Source: a virus
DNA length: 64,000 nucleotides
Virus record (IMG/VR): IMGVR_UViG_3300033182_000538
Location: 1 to 64,000 of that record
Direction: 5' to 3' (one strand)
Shown here: piece by piece, positions 50,014 to 56,994 of the stretch
Position numbering within the stretch: position 1 is the stretch's first letter
Layout of the letters: every line of letters begins with the position of its first letter
Notes under the pieces: generated by a model
Told to the model about the DNA's origin: nothing
Database searches by the model: none
The model's input: the letters and a program-made list of their open reading frames with translations, nothing else
Position numbers and translations under genes: made by a program

Positions 50014-50901
50014 TTAATTGTTTAATGTCGCTTTTAATGTTGGGTGATGATTATAATCAGTTAGTTCATAATCAAATTCACCACCTAAAATATCTACATT
50101 GGATACCTTCAATTCAGGAAGTTCATATCCAACTCTATTGATTTGCTCTTTAGCTACTTCAATATGATTGTTATATATATGACAATCTCCAAGATTACCA
50201 ATCAGTTGACCTGGCTTATATCCAGTTTCTTCACATAGTAGTAAAAGTAATGTGCCATATGATGCGATATTAAATGGTAGACCAAGGAATACATCCACAC
50301 TTCTTTGATTCCACATCAACGATAATTCATCACCATCAACATAACATTGAAACGAATAGTGACACGGAGGTAGAGTCATTCGTGGTAGGTCTTCTACATT
50401 CCAAGCAGAAACTAAATGTCTCCTTGAATCAGGATTAGTTTTCAATCCAATAATCAAATCATTAATCTGGTCGATGTATCCCTTGTTACCCCAACTTCTC
50501 CATTGTTTTCCGTAAATGGGCCCAAGGTGTCCGTGATGATACCACATCGGGTCGTTTTGTACTTTATCAATAAATTCTTTTTTAGATAGAGGTACATCAA
50601 TACCTTTTGACTTTTCTTTGTCAAAGTATGCTTTGTATGCATCACCATCCCATATGTGACAATTGTTATCCAACAAGTATTGGATAGAAGAGTCACCCTT
50701 TAGAAACCACTTGAGTTCAGTCATCATAGTTTTGACTGCCATCTTCTTTGTGGTTAATAGAGGAAACCCATCACACATACAATGTCTAAACTGATATCCG
50801 AAGATTGATTTAGTTCCTACGCCAGTTCTATCAGTTTTATCAGAACCAAGCTCAAGGATGTTTTGTATTAGTGTTGCATATTGTGAATCTACTCTATTCA
50901 T
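50014..50901 (-). CDS. thyA: Thymidylate synthase
   Basis: The 295-residue protein is a ThyA: DRTGVGTKSIFGYQFRH (24-40), active-site Cys180 in LPPCHYSFQCYV, then NQRSVDVFLGLPFNIASYG and DCHIYNNHIE with the nucleotide-binding residues. It makes dTMP from dUMP, feeding phage DNA synthesis. LPPCHxxFQ and the length agree with the family (E. coli 264, T4 286). The sequence is closest to the phage/bacterial type with the usual insert. It is coupled to a 32-residue membrane gene upstream. Confidence 0.95.
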   Translation of the reverse strand: MNRVDSQYATLIQNILELGSDKTDRTGVGTKSIFGYQFRHCMCDGFPLLTTKKMAVKTMMTELKWFLKGDSSIQYLLDNNCHIWDGDAYKAYFDKEKSKGIDVPLSKKEFIDKVQNDPMWYHHGHLGPIYGKQWRSWGNKGYIDQINDLIIGLKTNPDSRRHLVSAWNVEDLPRMTLPPCHYSFQCYVDGDELSLMWNQRSVDVFLGLPFNIASYGTLLLLLCEETGYKPGQLIGNLGDCHIYNNHIEVAKEQINRVGYELPELKVSNVDILGGEFDYELTDYNHHPTLKATLNN

Positions 50902-50996
50902 TTATTGTCCTTTGTCATTTTATAATATAGATGTATCTCCCATAGTATAAGAATAGTACCAACGATTACCCATTCAAGAATTTGTAGTGTTTTCAT
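50898..50996 (-). CDS. Membrane peptide coupled to thymidylate synthase, 32 aa
   Basis: The frame MKTLQILEWVIVGTILILW then EIHLYYKMTKDNK has one membrane helix and ends in ATGA with the thymidylate synthase start; its own start also overlaps the upstream stop. Part of a chain of tiny genes with the same AGAGAAATGA junction. Confidence 0.5.
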   Translation of the reverse strand: MKTLQILEWVIVGTILILWEIHLYYKMTKDNK

Positions 50997-51124
50997 TTCT
51001 CTTTAGTGTTAAAAATTATAGAGTAAGGTGTGAGGACTTTCTTTATTCCAAAAAATGGGTGGTTCTCCTCAAGCATTTGCAACTGCTCTTTACATATCAT
51101 ACCAACAAGTTTTGCCTTACTCAT
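50993..51124 (-). CDS. Small protein, 43 aa
   Basis: The frame MSKAKLVGMICKEQLQMLEE, NHPFFGIKKVLTPYSIIF ends TKEK and overlaps both neighbours by 4 nt (ATGA). Start sits in the shared AGAGAAATGA junction. No family recognised. Confidence 0.5.
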   Translation of the reverse strand: MSKAKLVGMICKEQLQMLEENHPFFGIKKVLTPYSIIFNTKEK

Positions 51125-51240
51125 TTCTCTTTTGTTTTTGAAATAATATTACCATCATCATCAACCTCTGGTGCTATATGAATCTCATAAGCAATCCACA
51201 GCCATAAAACAAGTAATATGCCTACAACTATTTTTACCAT
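51121..51240 (-). CDS. Small membrane protein, 39 aa
   Basis: The frame MVKIVVGILLVLWLWIAYEI, HIAPEVDDDGNIISKTKEK has one membrane helix at the N-terminus and an acidic tail, and ends in ATGA with the next start. Possibly a small regulator or lysis-related peptide; not recognised. Confidence 0.5.
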   Translation of the reverse strand: MVKIVVGILLVLWLWIAYEIHIAPEVDDDGNIISKTKEK

Positions 51241-51242
51241 CT

Positions 51243-51341
51243 TTAAAATTTACCCCAACCAGTTTTACCACTAAGATACAACTCAGTTGATAGTTTAAGA
51301 CCTAACCAACAATCCTTAAAAAACTTTTTTATCTTTTTCAT
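51243..51341 (-). CDS. Small basic peptide, 32 aa
   Basis: The frame MKKIKKFFKDCWLGLKLSTE, LYLSGKTGWGKF overlaps the upstream gene by 4 nt and ends 2 nt before the next start. Amphipathic and basic. Support is from position only. Confidence 0.4.
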   Translation of the reverse strand: MKKIKKFFKDCWLGLKLSTELYLSGKTGWGKF

Positions 51342-51571
51342 TCTACTGCGTATAAGTCTACGTTATTCTCATTCATAATACGATTGAATTCTTCTCTTAC
51401 CTCTTCAAGTGCATCATATTTCTCTTGACTCATTTCATCAGGAGCATATTTGATTTGTGCTCGTAAGTATTGGCTCATCTGCCAACAAACGCATTTCCAA
51501 TCACTGCCTTGAAGTGCAGCGTTGAATTCGGGTCGGTCTTCAGGTAGATTGAATTCTAAGATTGCTTTCAT
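51338..51571 (-). CDS. Conserved phage protein, 77 aa
   Basis: MKAILEFNLPEDRPEFNAAL, QGSDWKCVCWQMSQYLRAQI, KYAPDEM is a pattern I know from small proteins encoded by many phages (LEFxLPEDxxxFxxAxxGxxW). Function unknown. It begins at an AGAGAAATGA junction. Confidence 0.75.
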   Translation of the reverse strand: MKAILEFNLPEDRPEFNAALQGSDWKCVCWQMSQYLRAQIKYAPDEMSQEKYDALEEVREEFNRIMNENNVDLYAVE

Positions 51572-51735
51572 TTCTCTTTGGTGTTTTCATTTCTCTCTCT
51601 TGTTTCTATTATTTCCTTAACTACTTTCATCACATCGTAAGATTCACTCTTAGTTAAAAAATATCCACTTTTAGAATGGAATGTATTACGAATCATCTCA
51701 TAGATTTCACAACCACCATCTTTTAACTTACTCAT
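51568..51735 (-). CDS. Small protein, 55 aa
   Basis: The frame MSKLKDGGCEIYEMIRNTFH, SKSGYFLTKSESYDVMKVVK, EIIETRERNENTKEK overlaps both neighbours by 4 nt. Its C-terminal NTKEK and next ATGA repeat the junction seen at 51124 and 50996. No family recognised. Confidence 0.55.
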   Translation of the reverse strand: MSKLKDGGCEIYEMIRNTFHSKSGYFLTKSESYDVMKVVKEIIETRERNENTKEK

Positions 51736-52130
51736 TTCTCTATAACTATTTCGTACCCATTTTTGTTAGGGATAAATCCATTTACCTTACCTTCCATTTC
51801 AAAGAAAGACATATCAGCACCCTTACTGATATACGGGCCACCACTTGGGTCTACCATTGTAATGGTATTCCAATCAGAGTATACCAACTCACGATATGCT
51901 TCAGCAATCTTTGACCATTTACGAGTTTCCACATCGTAGTGGTGAACTTCCTTAATGAACTCTTTCATAGATAGTGTACCACCATCTTTCTTGTATTCAT
52001 TGTATGCATCATCATACACATTAGCAACTCCAAAGCGACAATTTTTAAAATTACCACTCCATTGGATGTTACCTTTCTCATTGTATTCAAACGTGAATAC
52101 ATCATTGTATCGGTTGATAAACTGTTTCAT
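51732..52130 (-). CDS. Unknown protein, 132 aa
   Basis: Beta-rich (VFTFEYNEKGNIQWSGNFK; GPYISKGADMSFFEMEGK), with many aromatic residues. It begins the chain of coupled small genes ending at thymidylate synthase and has a host-type promoter upstream. No family recognised. Confidence 0.65.
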   Translation of the reverse strand: MKQFINRYNDVFTFEYNEKGNIQWSGNFKNCRFGVANVYDDAYNEYKKDGGTLSMKEFIKEVHHYDVETRKWSKIAEAYRELVYSDWNTITMVDPSGGPYISKGADMSFFEMEGKVNGFIPNKNGYEIVIEK

Positions 52131-52149
52131 TTCTCTTTTATATTATATT

Positions 52150-52181
52150 ACAATATACAAAAAATAATTTACATTTCCAAA
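52150..52181 (-). promoter_or_regulatory. Host-type promoter of the small-gene chain
   Basis: TTTG (52178-52181), 20 nt, TATATTGT (52150-52157), minus strand. It overlaps the last codons of the upstream gene. Confidence 0.6.
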
Positions 52182-52342
52182 TTTGAATATTGTTTAAATC
52201 CAATAACTTTCACAGGCCCTGCCACCTTGAGTCTCCTCTTGTCAATAGCCAGTTTAGTTAGGTCTAACAATTCAACATCGGTTTCGTTGTCCAACCACTC
52301 GGTGAACAACTTTGTCAGTAGTTTTCTTTTTAACTTATTCAT
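52169..52342 (-). CDS. Small helical protein, 57 aa
   Basis: The frame MNKLKRKLLTKLFTEWLDNE, TDVELLDLTKLAIDKRRLKV, AGPVKVIGFKQYSNLEM starts at an ATGA overlap with the gene upstream. Its end lies in the next promoter. No family recognised. Confidence 0.55.
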   Translation of the reverse strand: MNKLKRKLLTKLFTEWLDNETDVELLDLTKLAIDKRRLKVAGPVKVIGFKQYSNLEM

Positions 52343-52830
52343 ATAACTTGTTTTGCGTATTTCTTGATTTCAGAACTTGAAAGTGAAGCCCCCAACCTTG
52401 GGTCTTTTTGTGCTTTCTTGTTGTGGAACGCCTTCTTGAGTTTAGGTACAAGACACGTTAACACATCATCACACGACATCTTCCAACACTCGACAATACC
52501 TGTACTATCAAATCTAGCGATGTAGTGATTCTTATACTTACCTATCTTTTCGTTGTGGAGGTAATTCAATTGTTCTTCCCAAGTGTTGTGAACTGATATA
52601 CCATTATACGTTCCACTAATTCTTTTACCAATCGTGGATTTGTATTCACACTCACCATCTTCATCAATACCATCAGCTCCACTTAGTGTGTCAGAAACTT
52701 TGTGACCAAGTTCAACGGCCATCAAAATCTCTCTACTCCTTGCGTATGAGAATGGGTCACCCCATCCACCTTCTGAACAGGCCTCCATCATAAGACCCCA
52801 TCCTTGTTTAAATTTCTCTGCTGTTGTCAT
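52339..52830 (-). CDS. Restriction-nuclease-like phage protein, 163 aa
   Basis: Segments GIDEDGECEYKSTIGKRISG, TYNGISVHNTWEEQLNYLHN, EKIGKYKNHYIARFDSTG and KDPRLGASLSSSEIKKY recur in marine phage proteins that I associate with restriction-enzyme-like folds; E-x-E-Y-K could be the metal site. The call is tentative. It is 3 nt downstream of the zinc-protease-like gene. Confidence 0.5.
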   Translation of the reverse strand: MTTAEKFKQGWGLMMEACSEGGWGDPFSYARSREILMAVELGHKVSDTLSGADGIDEDGECEYKSTIGKRISGTYNGISVHNTWEEQLNYLHNEKIGKYKNHYIARFDSTGIVECWKMSCDDVLTCLVPKLKKAFHNKKAQKDPRLGASLSSSEIKKYAKQVI

Positions 52831-52833
52831 ATA

Positions 52834-53220
52834 TTAAATAAACAATTTATAATCCGATTCAGCCTTTATAGCTGCAACCTCATATGGGTGGTCGTTGTAA
52901 TTGTAACCCATATTGTAATATCTCTTGAACCAACTCGGACTTTGTAAGTAGTGTTGGTATTCGTGAATCAAGGTTTCGATAATCATCTTTCTACTTTTCA
53001 TCTGAGGCCAGTAGATAGTGATTTCGTTCATCATCCAACAATACTCACCGTCACAAGAATCCTCCTCACCTTGAGCACCTTCCTCACCAGAATACTTTTC
53101 GTAAATGTTCTTGTGTAACTCAATATAAGGAGTACACTCTTGAAACTTTGAGAATCCGTAGTGTTCTTCTATCTTCGGAAGAACCTCGTTAACTATCTCT
53201 TGAACTTTTGATTTTGTCAT
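52834..53220 (-). CDS. Zincin-like metalloprotease, 128 aa
   Basis: HEYQH (His86, Glu87, His90) in LIHEYQHYLQSP is the HExxH zinc motif, and Glu114 in HPYEVAA could be the third ligand. N-terminal helices precede it. Small SprT/zincin-like proteins of this size occur in phages; the target is unknown. It is transcribed from a TTAACA-phased promoter nearly identical to those of the AAA+ and VWA genes, so the three may be co-regulated. Confidence 0.7.
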   Translation of the reverse strand: MTKSKVQEIVNEVLPKIEEHYGFSKFQECTPYIELHKNIYEKYSGEEGAQGEEDSCDGEYCWMMNEITIYWPQMKSRKMIIETLIHEYQHYLQSPSWFKRYYNMGYNYNDHPYEVAAIKAESDYKLFI

Positions 53221-53239
53221 ATCTCTTAATCTTACAGTA

Positions 53240-53295
53240 CTAAAGTACGAATAATTTTTGATACTTCCAAATTTTTAATGTTAAGAAATTGTTAA
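53240..53295 (-). promoter_or_regulatory. TTAACA-phased promoter of the zincin gene
   Basis: TACTTTAG (53240-53247), 20 nt, TTTG (53268-53271), TTAACA at 53279 and 53290. Confidence 0.65.
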
Positions 53296-53451
53296 ATTTT
53301 TAGGACACATAGATAATACTACTACCTGAAAGAACTCATTGTAGTTATCTTTTAAGTTGTAACACTTTTCTTGTGCTTCTTCTAACTCGGTGTAGATGTG
53401 ACTGTTAACTAACTTATAATCCTTATCTACTATTTGATATACACTTTCCAT
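53281..53451 (-). CDS. Small protein, 56 aa
   Basis: The frame MESVYQIVDKDYKLVNSHIY, TELEEAQEKCYNLKDNYNEF, FQVVVLSMCPKNLTIS ends inside the promoter repeat, in the same reading frame as the end of the 55-residue gene (DLTIS). Likely real from position; function unknown. Confidence 0.5.
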   Translation of the reverse strand: MESVYQIVDKDYKLVNSHIYTELEEAQEKCYNLKDNYNEFFQVVVLSMCPKNLTIS

Positions 53452-53458
53452 ATTAATT

Positions 53459-53767
53459 TTACTTTAAGTATGAGGGGCCGTAGAAACCCCATTGGTCAGT
53501 ACCTTTAAAGATATTACCTCTACTATGTTTAGCGGGAGCGTTCCAACCGGCAGCCATTAATAAATCTCCCATAGAAATAGGACAACCTTTAAGAACTCCA
53601 TCTTTCATAGAGACAAATCCCCATACTGAAGTTCCATCGATAATCTTAACATACTTCTGCCCCTTCTTAAAAGTTAGGGGTTGATACTCGGTGTGTGTGA
53701 AATTACTATCCCAATACACTTTTCTTTTTTGGTTGACTTCATCCAACCACTTTTCAAATTGTGTCAT
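53459..53767 (-). CDS. Unknown protein, 102 aa
   Basis: FEKWLDEVNQKRKVYWDSNF, LTFKKGQKYVKIIDGTSVWG, FVSMKDGVLKGCPISMGDLL. The order (short helix, then beta strands with GxKYxKI and VWGFV) is seen in conserved small phage proteins. It ends 8 nt before the 56-residue gene. Function unknown. Confidence 0.6.
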   Translation of the reverse strand: MTQFEKWLDEVNQKRKVYWDSNFTHTEYQPLTFKKGQKYVKIIDGTSVWGFVSMKDGVLKGCPISMGDLLMAAGWNAPAKHSRGNIFKGTDQWGFYGPSYLK

Positions 53768-53768
53768 A

Positions 53769-53942
53769 TTAATATACTATAAAATCAATTAATTCTTCTC
53801 CGATACCCACTCCATTCTTAGTGACCTCATAATTAGGGTCAGCGCCTGACTGAAGAACATAGTCAGTAAGTTCATCAATAGAATTGAAACTTTCGTTGAA
53901 GTGGGGATTATTTAGTGAATACATATCTTTTGTTTTTCTCAT
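53769..53942 (-). CDS. Small protein, 57 aa
   Basis: The frame MRKTKDMYSLNNPHFNESFN, SIDELTDYVLQSGADPNYEV, TKNGVGIGEELIDFIVY lies 1 nt from the next gene and has its own TTAACA-phased promoter, which supports it. No family recognised. Confidence 0.6.
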   Translation of the reverse strand: MRKTKDMYSLNNPHFNESFNSIDELTDYVLQSGADPNYEVTKNGVGIGEELIDFIVY

Positions 53943-53952
53943 CATTACATAG

Positions 53953-54008
53953 TAAATGTAGTGATAATATTTTTAATAAACAAATTTTTAATGTTAAATT
54001 TATGTTAA
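53953..54008 (-). promoter_or_regulatory. TTAACA-phased promoter
   Basis: TACATTTA (53953-53960), 20 nt, TTTG (53981-53984), TTAACA at 53992 and 54003, upstream of the 57-residue gene. Confidence 0.65.
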
Positions 54009-54032
54009 ATTTATCAACAAGTTATTAACACT

Positions 54033-54800
54033 TTAATCTTTGATTTCTCGTGAAGAACGGCTGTTTGATGTACTTGAACCCCTATTGATGTTACCTCTAT
54101 TGGGCACGGATGGGGGTGATACCCTATTTGAACGACTGTTGATGGTATTAGAGTTATTGTTGTTATTTATTGGATTTCCTCTAACTCCCCTATTTATTTC
54201 ATTTGAATTAAAATCAGGTCGTGAAATAAAATCAGTATCTCTTGGATTCACTCGTGTGTTATTGAAATTTATGTTACGATTTGGATTTGGGTATCTTCTG
54301 ATTTTTCGTTTCTCAGAGATGTTATCTTCTATATTACTATTAACATCAAACAATCGAGAACCTCTCCTACCATTGACCCTAACTATGTCTATGTCGCTAT
54401 TAAGAGGCGAAAATGTAACCCATTGATAATGAGATGGATAGAAATTTAACCAAGGTCTATACCAACTATTATGATACCACCAAGGTCGATGATACCACCA
54501 ATTATAGTTCCAAGACCAATCGCTCCACATCCAATTTGGAGAAAAATATAAATCAAATCTATTGTAAGGTCTCCAATACCAAGACATTGGCTGAGATAGT
54601 ACATAGGTTTCATAGTCCCATCTAAATCTAAAATCGTTTTTAAACTTCCATCTCAGTTCTGATAATGTGGTGATGGTCTCTACTTTTTCGTGAGTACGAT
54701 ATATAGAATCTATGTGACCTGTATGATTTAAAGTACTATACTGCCATTGTACACCACAACTTGTGAGGATAAAAAACACTATAAATAAAATATACCTCAT
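54033..54800 (-). CDS. Lipoprotein with Arg/Asn-rich tail, 255 aa
   Basis: The N-terminus YILFIVFFILTSC-G is a lipoprotein signal with lipobox LTSC (Cys15). Residues about 60-130 are rich in Trp, Tyr and His (SWNYNWWYHRPWWYHNSWYR), and the C-terminal 100 residues are Arg/Asn/Ser-rich and disordered. A phage lipoprotein in the host envelope could block superinfection or help lysis. It is divergent to the only plus-strand gene, 18 nt away. Confidence 0.65.
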   Translation of the reverse strand: MRYILFIVFFILTSCGVQWQYSTLNHTGHIDSIYRTHEKVETITTLSELRWKFKNDFRFRWDYETYVLSQPMSWYWRPYNRFDLYFSPNWMWSDWSWNYNWWYHRPWWYHNSWYRPWLNFYPSHYQWVTFSPLNSDIDIVRVNGRRGSRLFDVNSNIEDNISEKRKIRRYPNPNRNINFNNTRVNPRDTDFISRPDFNSNEINRGVRGNPINNNNNSNTINSRSNRVSPPSVPNRGNINRGSSTSNSRSSREIKD

Positions 54801-54818
54801 ATACTAATATATATTATT

Positions 54819-55214
54819 ATGAAGAGAATAACACTAATACTACTCCTTTTACTCTATATACCTACACAAGGACAAACAAACTCTTATAATCCTACTATAC
54901 TATTACAAGAAGAAGATAAACAATTACACTTTGGAGCTGGTATGTTATCAGCAAGTATAGGATATCATCTATCATATAAGAAACATAAGAATAAGAAGAG
55001 GGCTCTTATCACAGGCATTTGTACAGCCTTCGCCACAGGGGTAGCAAAGGAACTCTTCGATGGAGGTATACAAAATGAATATGTAGACCCAAGAGATATA
55101 TGGGCAACTACATTAGGGGGTATGGGTATATCAGTAACCATTCCCATTCTCCAACCAAAAAAAATTCGATATAGAAAATTAGATAAATGGAATGGTGGTT
55201 ACGATTATAACTAA
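54819..55214 (+). CDS. Exported YfiM-like protein, only plus-strand gene, 131 aa
   Basis: A signal peptide (KRITLILLLLLYIPTQGQ) is followed by EDKQLHFGAGMLSASIGYHL, the DKxxHF start of YfiM/DUF2279-like envelope proteins, then a hydrophobic segment ALITGICTAFATGVAKELFD and DPRDIWATTLGG. These small proteins sit in the outer envelope and are common in Bacteroidetes. It converges with the gene at 55211, with a 4-nt overlap of ends. No consensus promoter is clear; a TATAAATA lies at 54780-54787 in its sense orientation, inside the divergent lipoprotein gene. Confidence 0.7.
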   Translation: MKRITLILLLLLYIPTQGQTNSYNPTILLQEEDKQLHFGAGMLSASIGYHLSYKKHKNKKRALITGICTAFATGVAKELFDGGIQNEYVDPRDIWATTLGGMGISVTIPILQPKKIRYRKLDKWNGGYDYN

Positions 55215-55477
55215 AAAGGTAGATTATCTACTTGTACTCTATACCAAGTATCGTACAACCGCTTAAACACATCCCTATATAGAGAGGGTAACTTATCATC
55301 CATCATAAAGGTCATAGGTGGAACAATATTGTCGTGATTACAATGTATGTACACTCGTGTCAAGGTACTATTAGAAGTTACCTCAACAGGTACTCCCTTG
55401 TAGTGTCCAAGGTAAGTATTATCCTTAGATGTAGATTGTGTCATCCTAATTAAGGCTTTCCATTCTTGTGTAGTCAT
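55211..55477 (-). CDS. Small protein, paralogue of neighbour, 88 aa
   Basis: TTQEWKALIRMTQSTSKDNT resembles the start of the next gene (DKQWEALRRMVGLNGS), and both end with a Tyr-rich helix (LYRDVFKRLYDTW; TYLRYMYNEYM). They look like a diverged duplicate pair. Function unknown. Confidence 0.55.
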   Translation of the reverse strand: MTTQEWKALIRMTQSTSKDNTYLGHYKGVPVEVTSNSTLTRVYIHCNHDNIVPPMTFMMDDKLPSLYRDVFKRLYDTWYRVQVDNLPF

Positions 55478-55514
55478 AAAAAAAGTGAAATAAAAACAAA
55501 TTAGCTAAATACTA

Positions 55515-55754
55515 CTATATAGACATATACTCATTGTACATATAACGAAGATAAGTTAAATCTGTATTAGAAGGAGGAACATCCTTCTTTAAGGTTACTA
55601 TATGAGTAGGGTACTCTAACTCATAGTGGGAAGATACTTTACTTAACCTAACCTTCCCTATACTCAAAGATACATCTAAACTCCCATTAAGCCCTACCAT
55701 TCTTCGTAAAGCTTCCCATTGTTTGTCAGTCCAATACAAATATTCTTTCTTCAT
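55515..55754 (-). CDS. Small protein, paralogue of neighbour, 79 aa
   Basis: YLYWTDKQWEALRRMVGLNG with a beta-rich middle (GKVRLSKVSSHYELEY) and final helix LTYLRYMYNEYMSI. The spacing and W-x-AL-x-RM motif match the gene at 55211. It has a host-type promoter. Confidence 0.6.
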   Translation of the reverse strand: MKKEYLYWTDKQWEALRRMVGLNGSLDVSLSIGKVRLSKVSSHYELEYPTHIVTLKKDVPPSNTDLTYLRYMYNEYMSI

Positions 55755-55760
55755 AGAATT

Positions 55761-55792
55761 ACAATATACAAAATTCCTTACACATAACCAAA
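55761..55792 (-). promoter_or_regulatory. Host-type promoter
   Basis: TTTG (55789-55792), 20 nt, TATATTGT (55761-55768), minus strand, 7 nt upstream of the ATG at 55754. Confidence 0.6.
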
Positions 55793-56014
55793 TGTAGCTA
55801 AATAAATTTCAGCGCCATCGTGATTTCACGAGCGTGGAGGGGAGTTTCCCTAAGAGAGAAAAACCGGGCTCCGCATATAAATCGACCACAGCCCACCGTA
55901 ACTTATTGATAACCAGTGGATTACACTAAAATGCCCCACCCCCCCTGCGCGAGTATCTTTCATCGCCTATAACGGCTTATGGGGGGTTTCGGGCGGTTTA
56001 GTCTCTTCCCCTAC
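55793..56014. other. GC-rich non-coding stretch
   Basis: About 220 nt with no convincing frame, richer in G and C than the surrounding sequence. Contains TCGTGATTTCACGA (55818-55831), an inverted repeat, and several G/C runs (55937-55946, 55982-55987). Might be a structured RNA; no known family recognised. Confidence 0.35.
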
Positions 56015-56212
56015 CTAATAGGTGGGATGCCCTAAGGCATTGGGGGTGTAGGGGGTTTGGGATTCCTTCACAACTTGTCTGGCGGTGAAGTACGCCAGTT
56101 TTTTAATGGCAAACTCGGCCTGTTCCAACTGACCCTCGTTGATGAACTTGTTCACCTTGTACTGCCAGTACTGAATCTTAGGGAGATACCCCTGTGGATA
56201 CTTCTTACTCAT
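56015..56212 (-). CDS. Small basic protein, 65 aa
   Basis: KKYPQGYLPKIQYWQYKVNK, FINEGQLEQAEFAIKKLAYF, TARQVVKESQTPYTPNALG: two helices in a short basic protein. Its codons are richer in G and C than those of neighbouring genes. No family recognised. Confidence 0.55.
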   Translation of the reverse strand: MSKKYPQGYLPKIQYWQYKVNKFINEGQLEQAEFAIKKLAYFTARQVVKESQTPYTPNALGHPTY

Positions 56213-56239
56213 ATACTATATAATTTAGCTATTTAATTT

Positions 56240-56824
56240 TTATTTCACTTCAATTCCTAATCCCTCCAAGATAACCTTGGCTCTTTCTGGGTTCTTCTTA
56301 GTACTACTATCAGTATAGTACTTAACCACTTCAGAGAACTCACGACCCTCACTAATCACCTCATAGAGGATAGCTTCCACCGTACCGAACTTAGCTCGGT
56401 TGTTTACATTCACATACTTAACACCGGCTTGAATCTCGTTTCCGTTGTCAGACACCGCTCCGGATGACTCATAGCTCTCGTAGATGTCGAACATTCCGTT
56501 GAACTTACCATACTCCCATTGGTGGGCGAATCGGTTAATATTGTCGTAAATGTCTTGAGCGATGGGGTTACCCAATTTGTCGTGGACATAAACATCAAGA
56601 GAGTTACCACCACTAAAGGAGGATGAACTCACCTTACATACTACATTAGGATAATTCTTCTTAACAAATTGTTTCACCAAAGACCCAGCATCAGCGTGAC
56701 TGATGTAGATATACTTACCTTGTTTACCACTCCAAGAGGAGTAGTTACGAACACACTTGTCAGACAACTCGTAGATTTCACCACCGAGGGCGATTTGGAT
56801 TTTTTTGTTCTTCATAACTTTCAT
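56240..56824 (-). CDS. LPD29-like domain protein, 194 aa
   Basis: I chose the ATG at 56824 because its distance to the promoter matches the copies at 42546 and 53220; longer frames (56833, 56866) run into the promoter. Residues about 40-125 fit the large polyvalent protein domain LPD29: YISHADAGSLVKQFVKKNYP, SSSFSGGNSLDVYVHDKLG and YGKFNGMFDIYE follow the family order. LPD domains occur in big proteins delivered with phage or conjugative DNA, where they are thought to counter host defence. The C-terminal 60 residues are helical. Confidence 0.65.
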   Translation of the reverse strand: MKVMKNKKIQIALGGEIYELSDKCVRNYSSWSGKQGKYIYISHADAGSLVKQFVKKNYPNVVCKVSSSSFSGGNSLDVYVHDKLGNPIAQDIYDNINRFAHQWEYGKFNGMFDIYESYESSGAVSDNGNEIQAGVKYVNVNNRAKFGTVEAILYEVISEGREFSEVVKYYTDSSTKKNPERAKVILEGLGIEVK

Positions 56825-56843
56825 ATTTCTCATTCTTACACTA

Positions 56844-56899
56844 CTAAAGTACGAATAATTTTCCACATATACAAGCCTTTAATGTTAAATAATTGTTAA
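56844..56899 (-). promoter_or_regulatory. TTAACA-phased promoter of the LPD29-like gene
   Basis: TACTTTAG (56844-56851), 20 nt, CTTG (56872-56875) in place of TTTG, TTAACA at 56883 and 56894. The intervening 20 nt differ from the other copies. Confidence 0.6.
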
Positions 56900-56957
56900 A
56901 TATCACCATCGTACAGCCCAACGGTGGTGGGGGTTCGCACGGCTTTTTGTGCTCCAT
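56844..56957 (-). CDS. Possible small protein, 37 aa
   Basis: An open frame MEHKKPCEPPPPLGC... follows the promoter at 56995-57026 and ends in the next promoter, as other small genes here do. It is Pro/Cys-rich and could be chance. Confidence 0.3.
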   Translation of the reverse strand: MEHKKPCEPPPPLGCTMVIFNNYLTLKACICGKLFVL

Positions 56958-56994
56958 AAGCTCTTTTTTTTATATAAACAGCACTCCCACGATA

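Noticed and set aside
40380-53295. Near-identical repeats of about 70 nt, possible CRISPR or mobile element
   Set aside because: They are dispersed, not in an array, and each sits just upstream of a gene with promoter boxes in register.
54040-54426. Plus-strand frame of 128 residues, Leu-rich
   Set aside because: Antisense shadow of the Arg/Asn-rich lipoprotein tail.
54780-54787. TATAAATA, exact T4 late promoter, in plus orientation before the plus-strand gene
   Set aside because: Single occurrence inside a coding region; all other copies in this window read TATTTATA in sense, so orientation does not agree.
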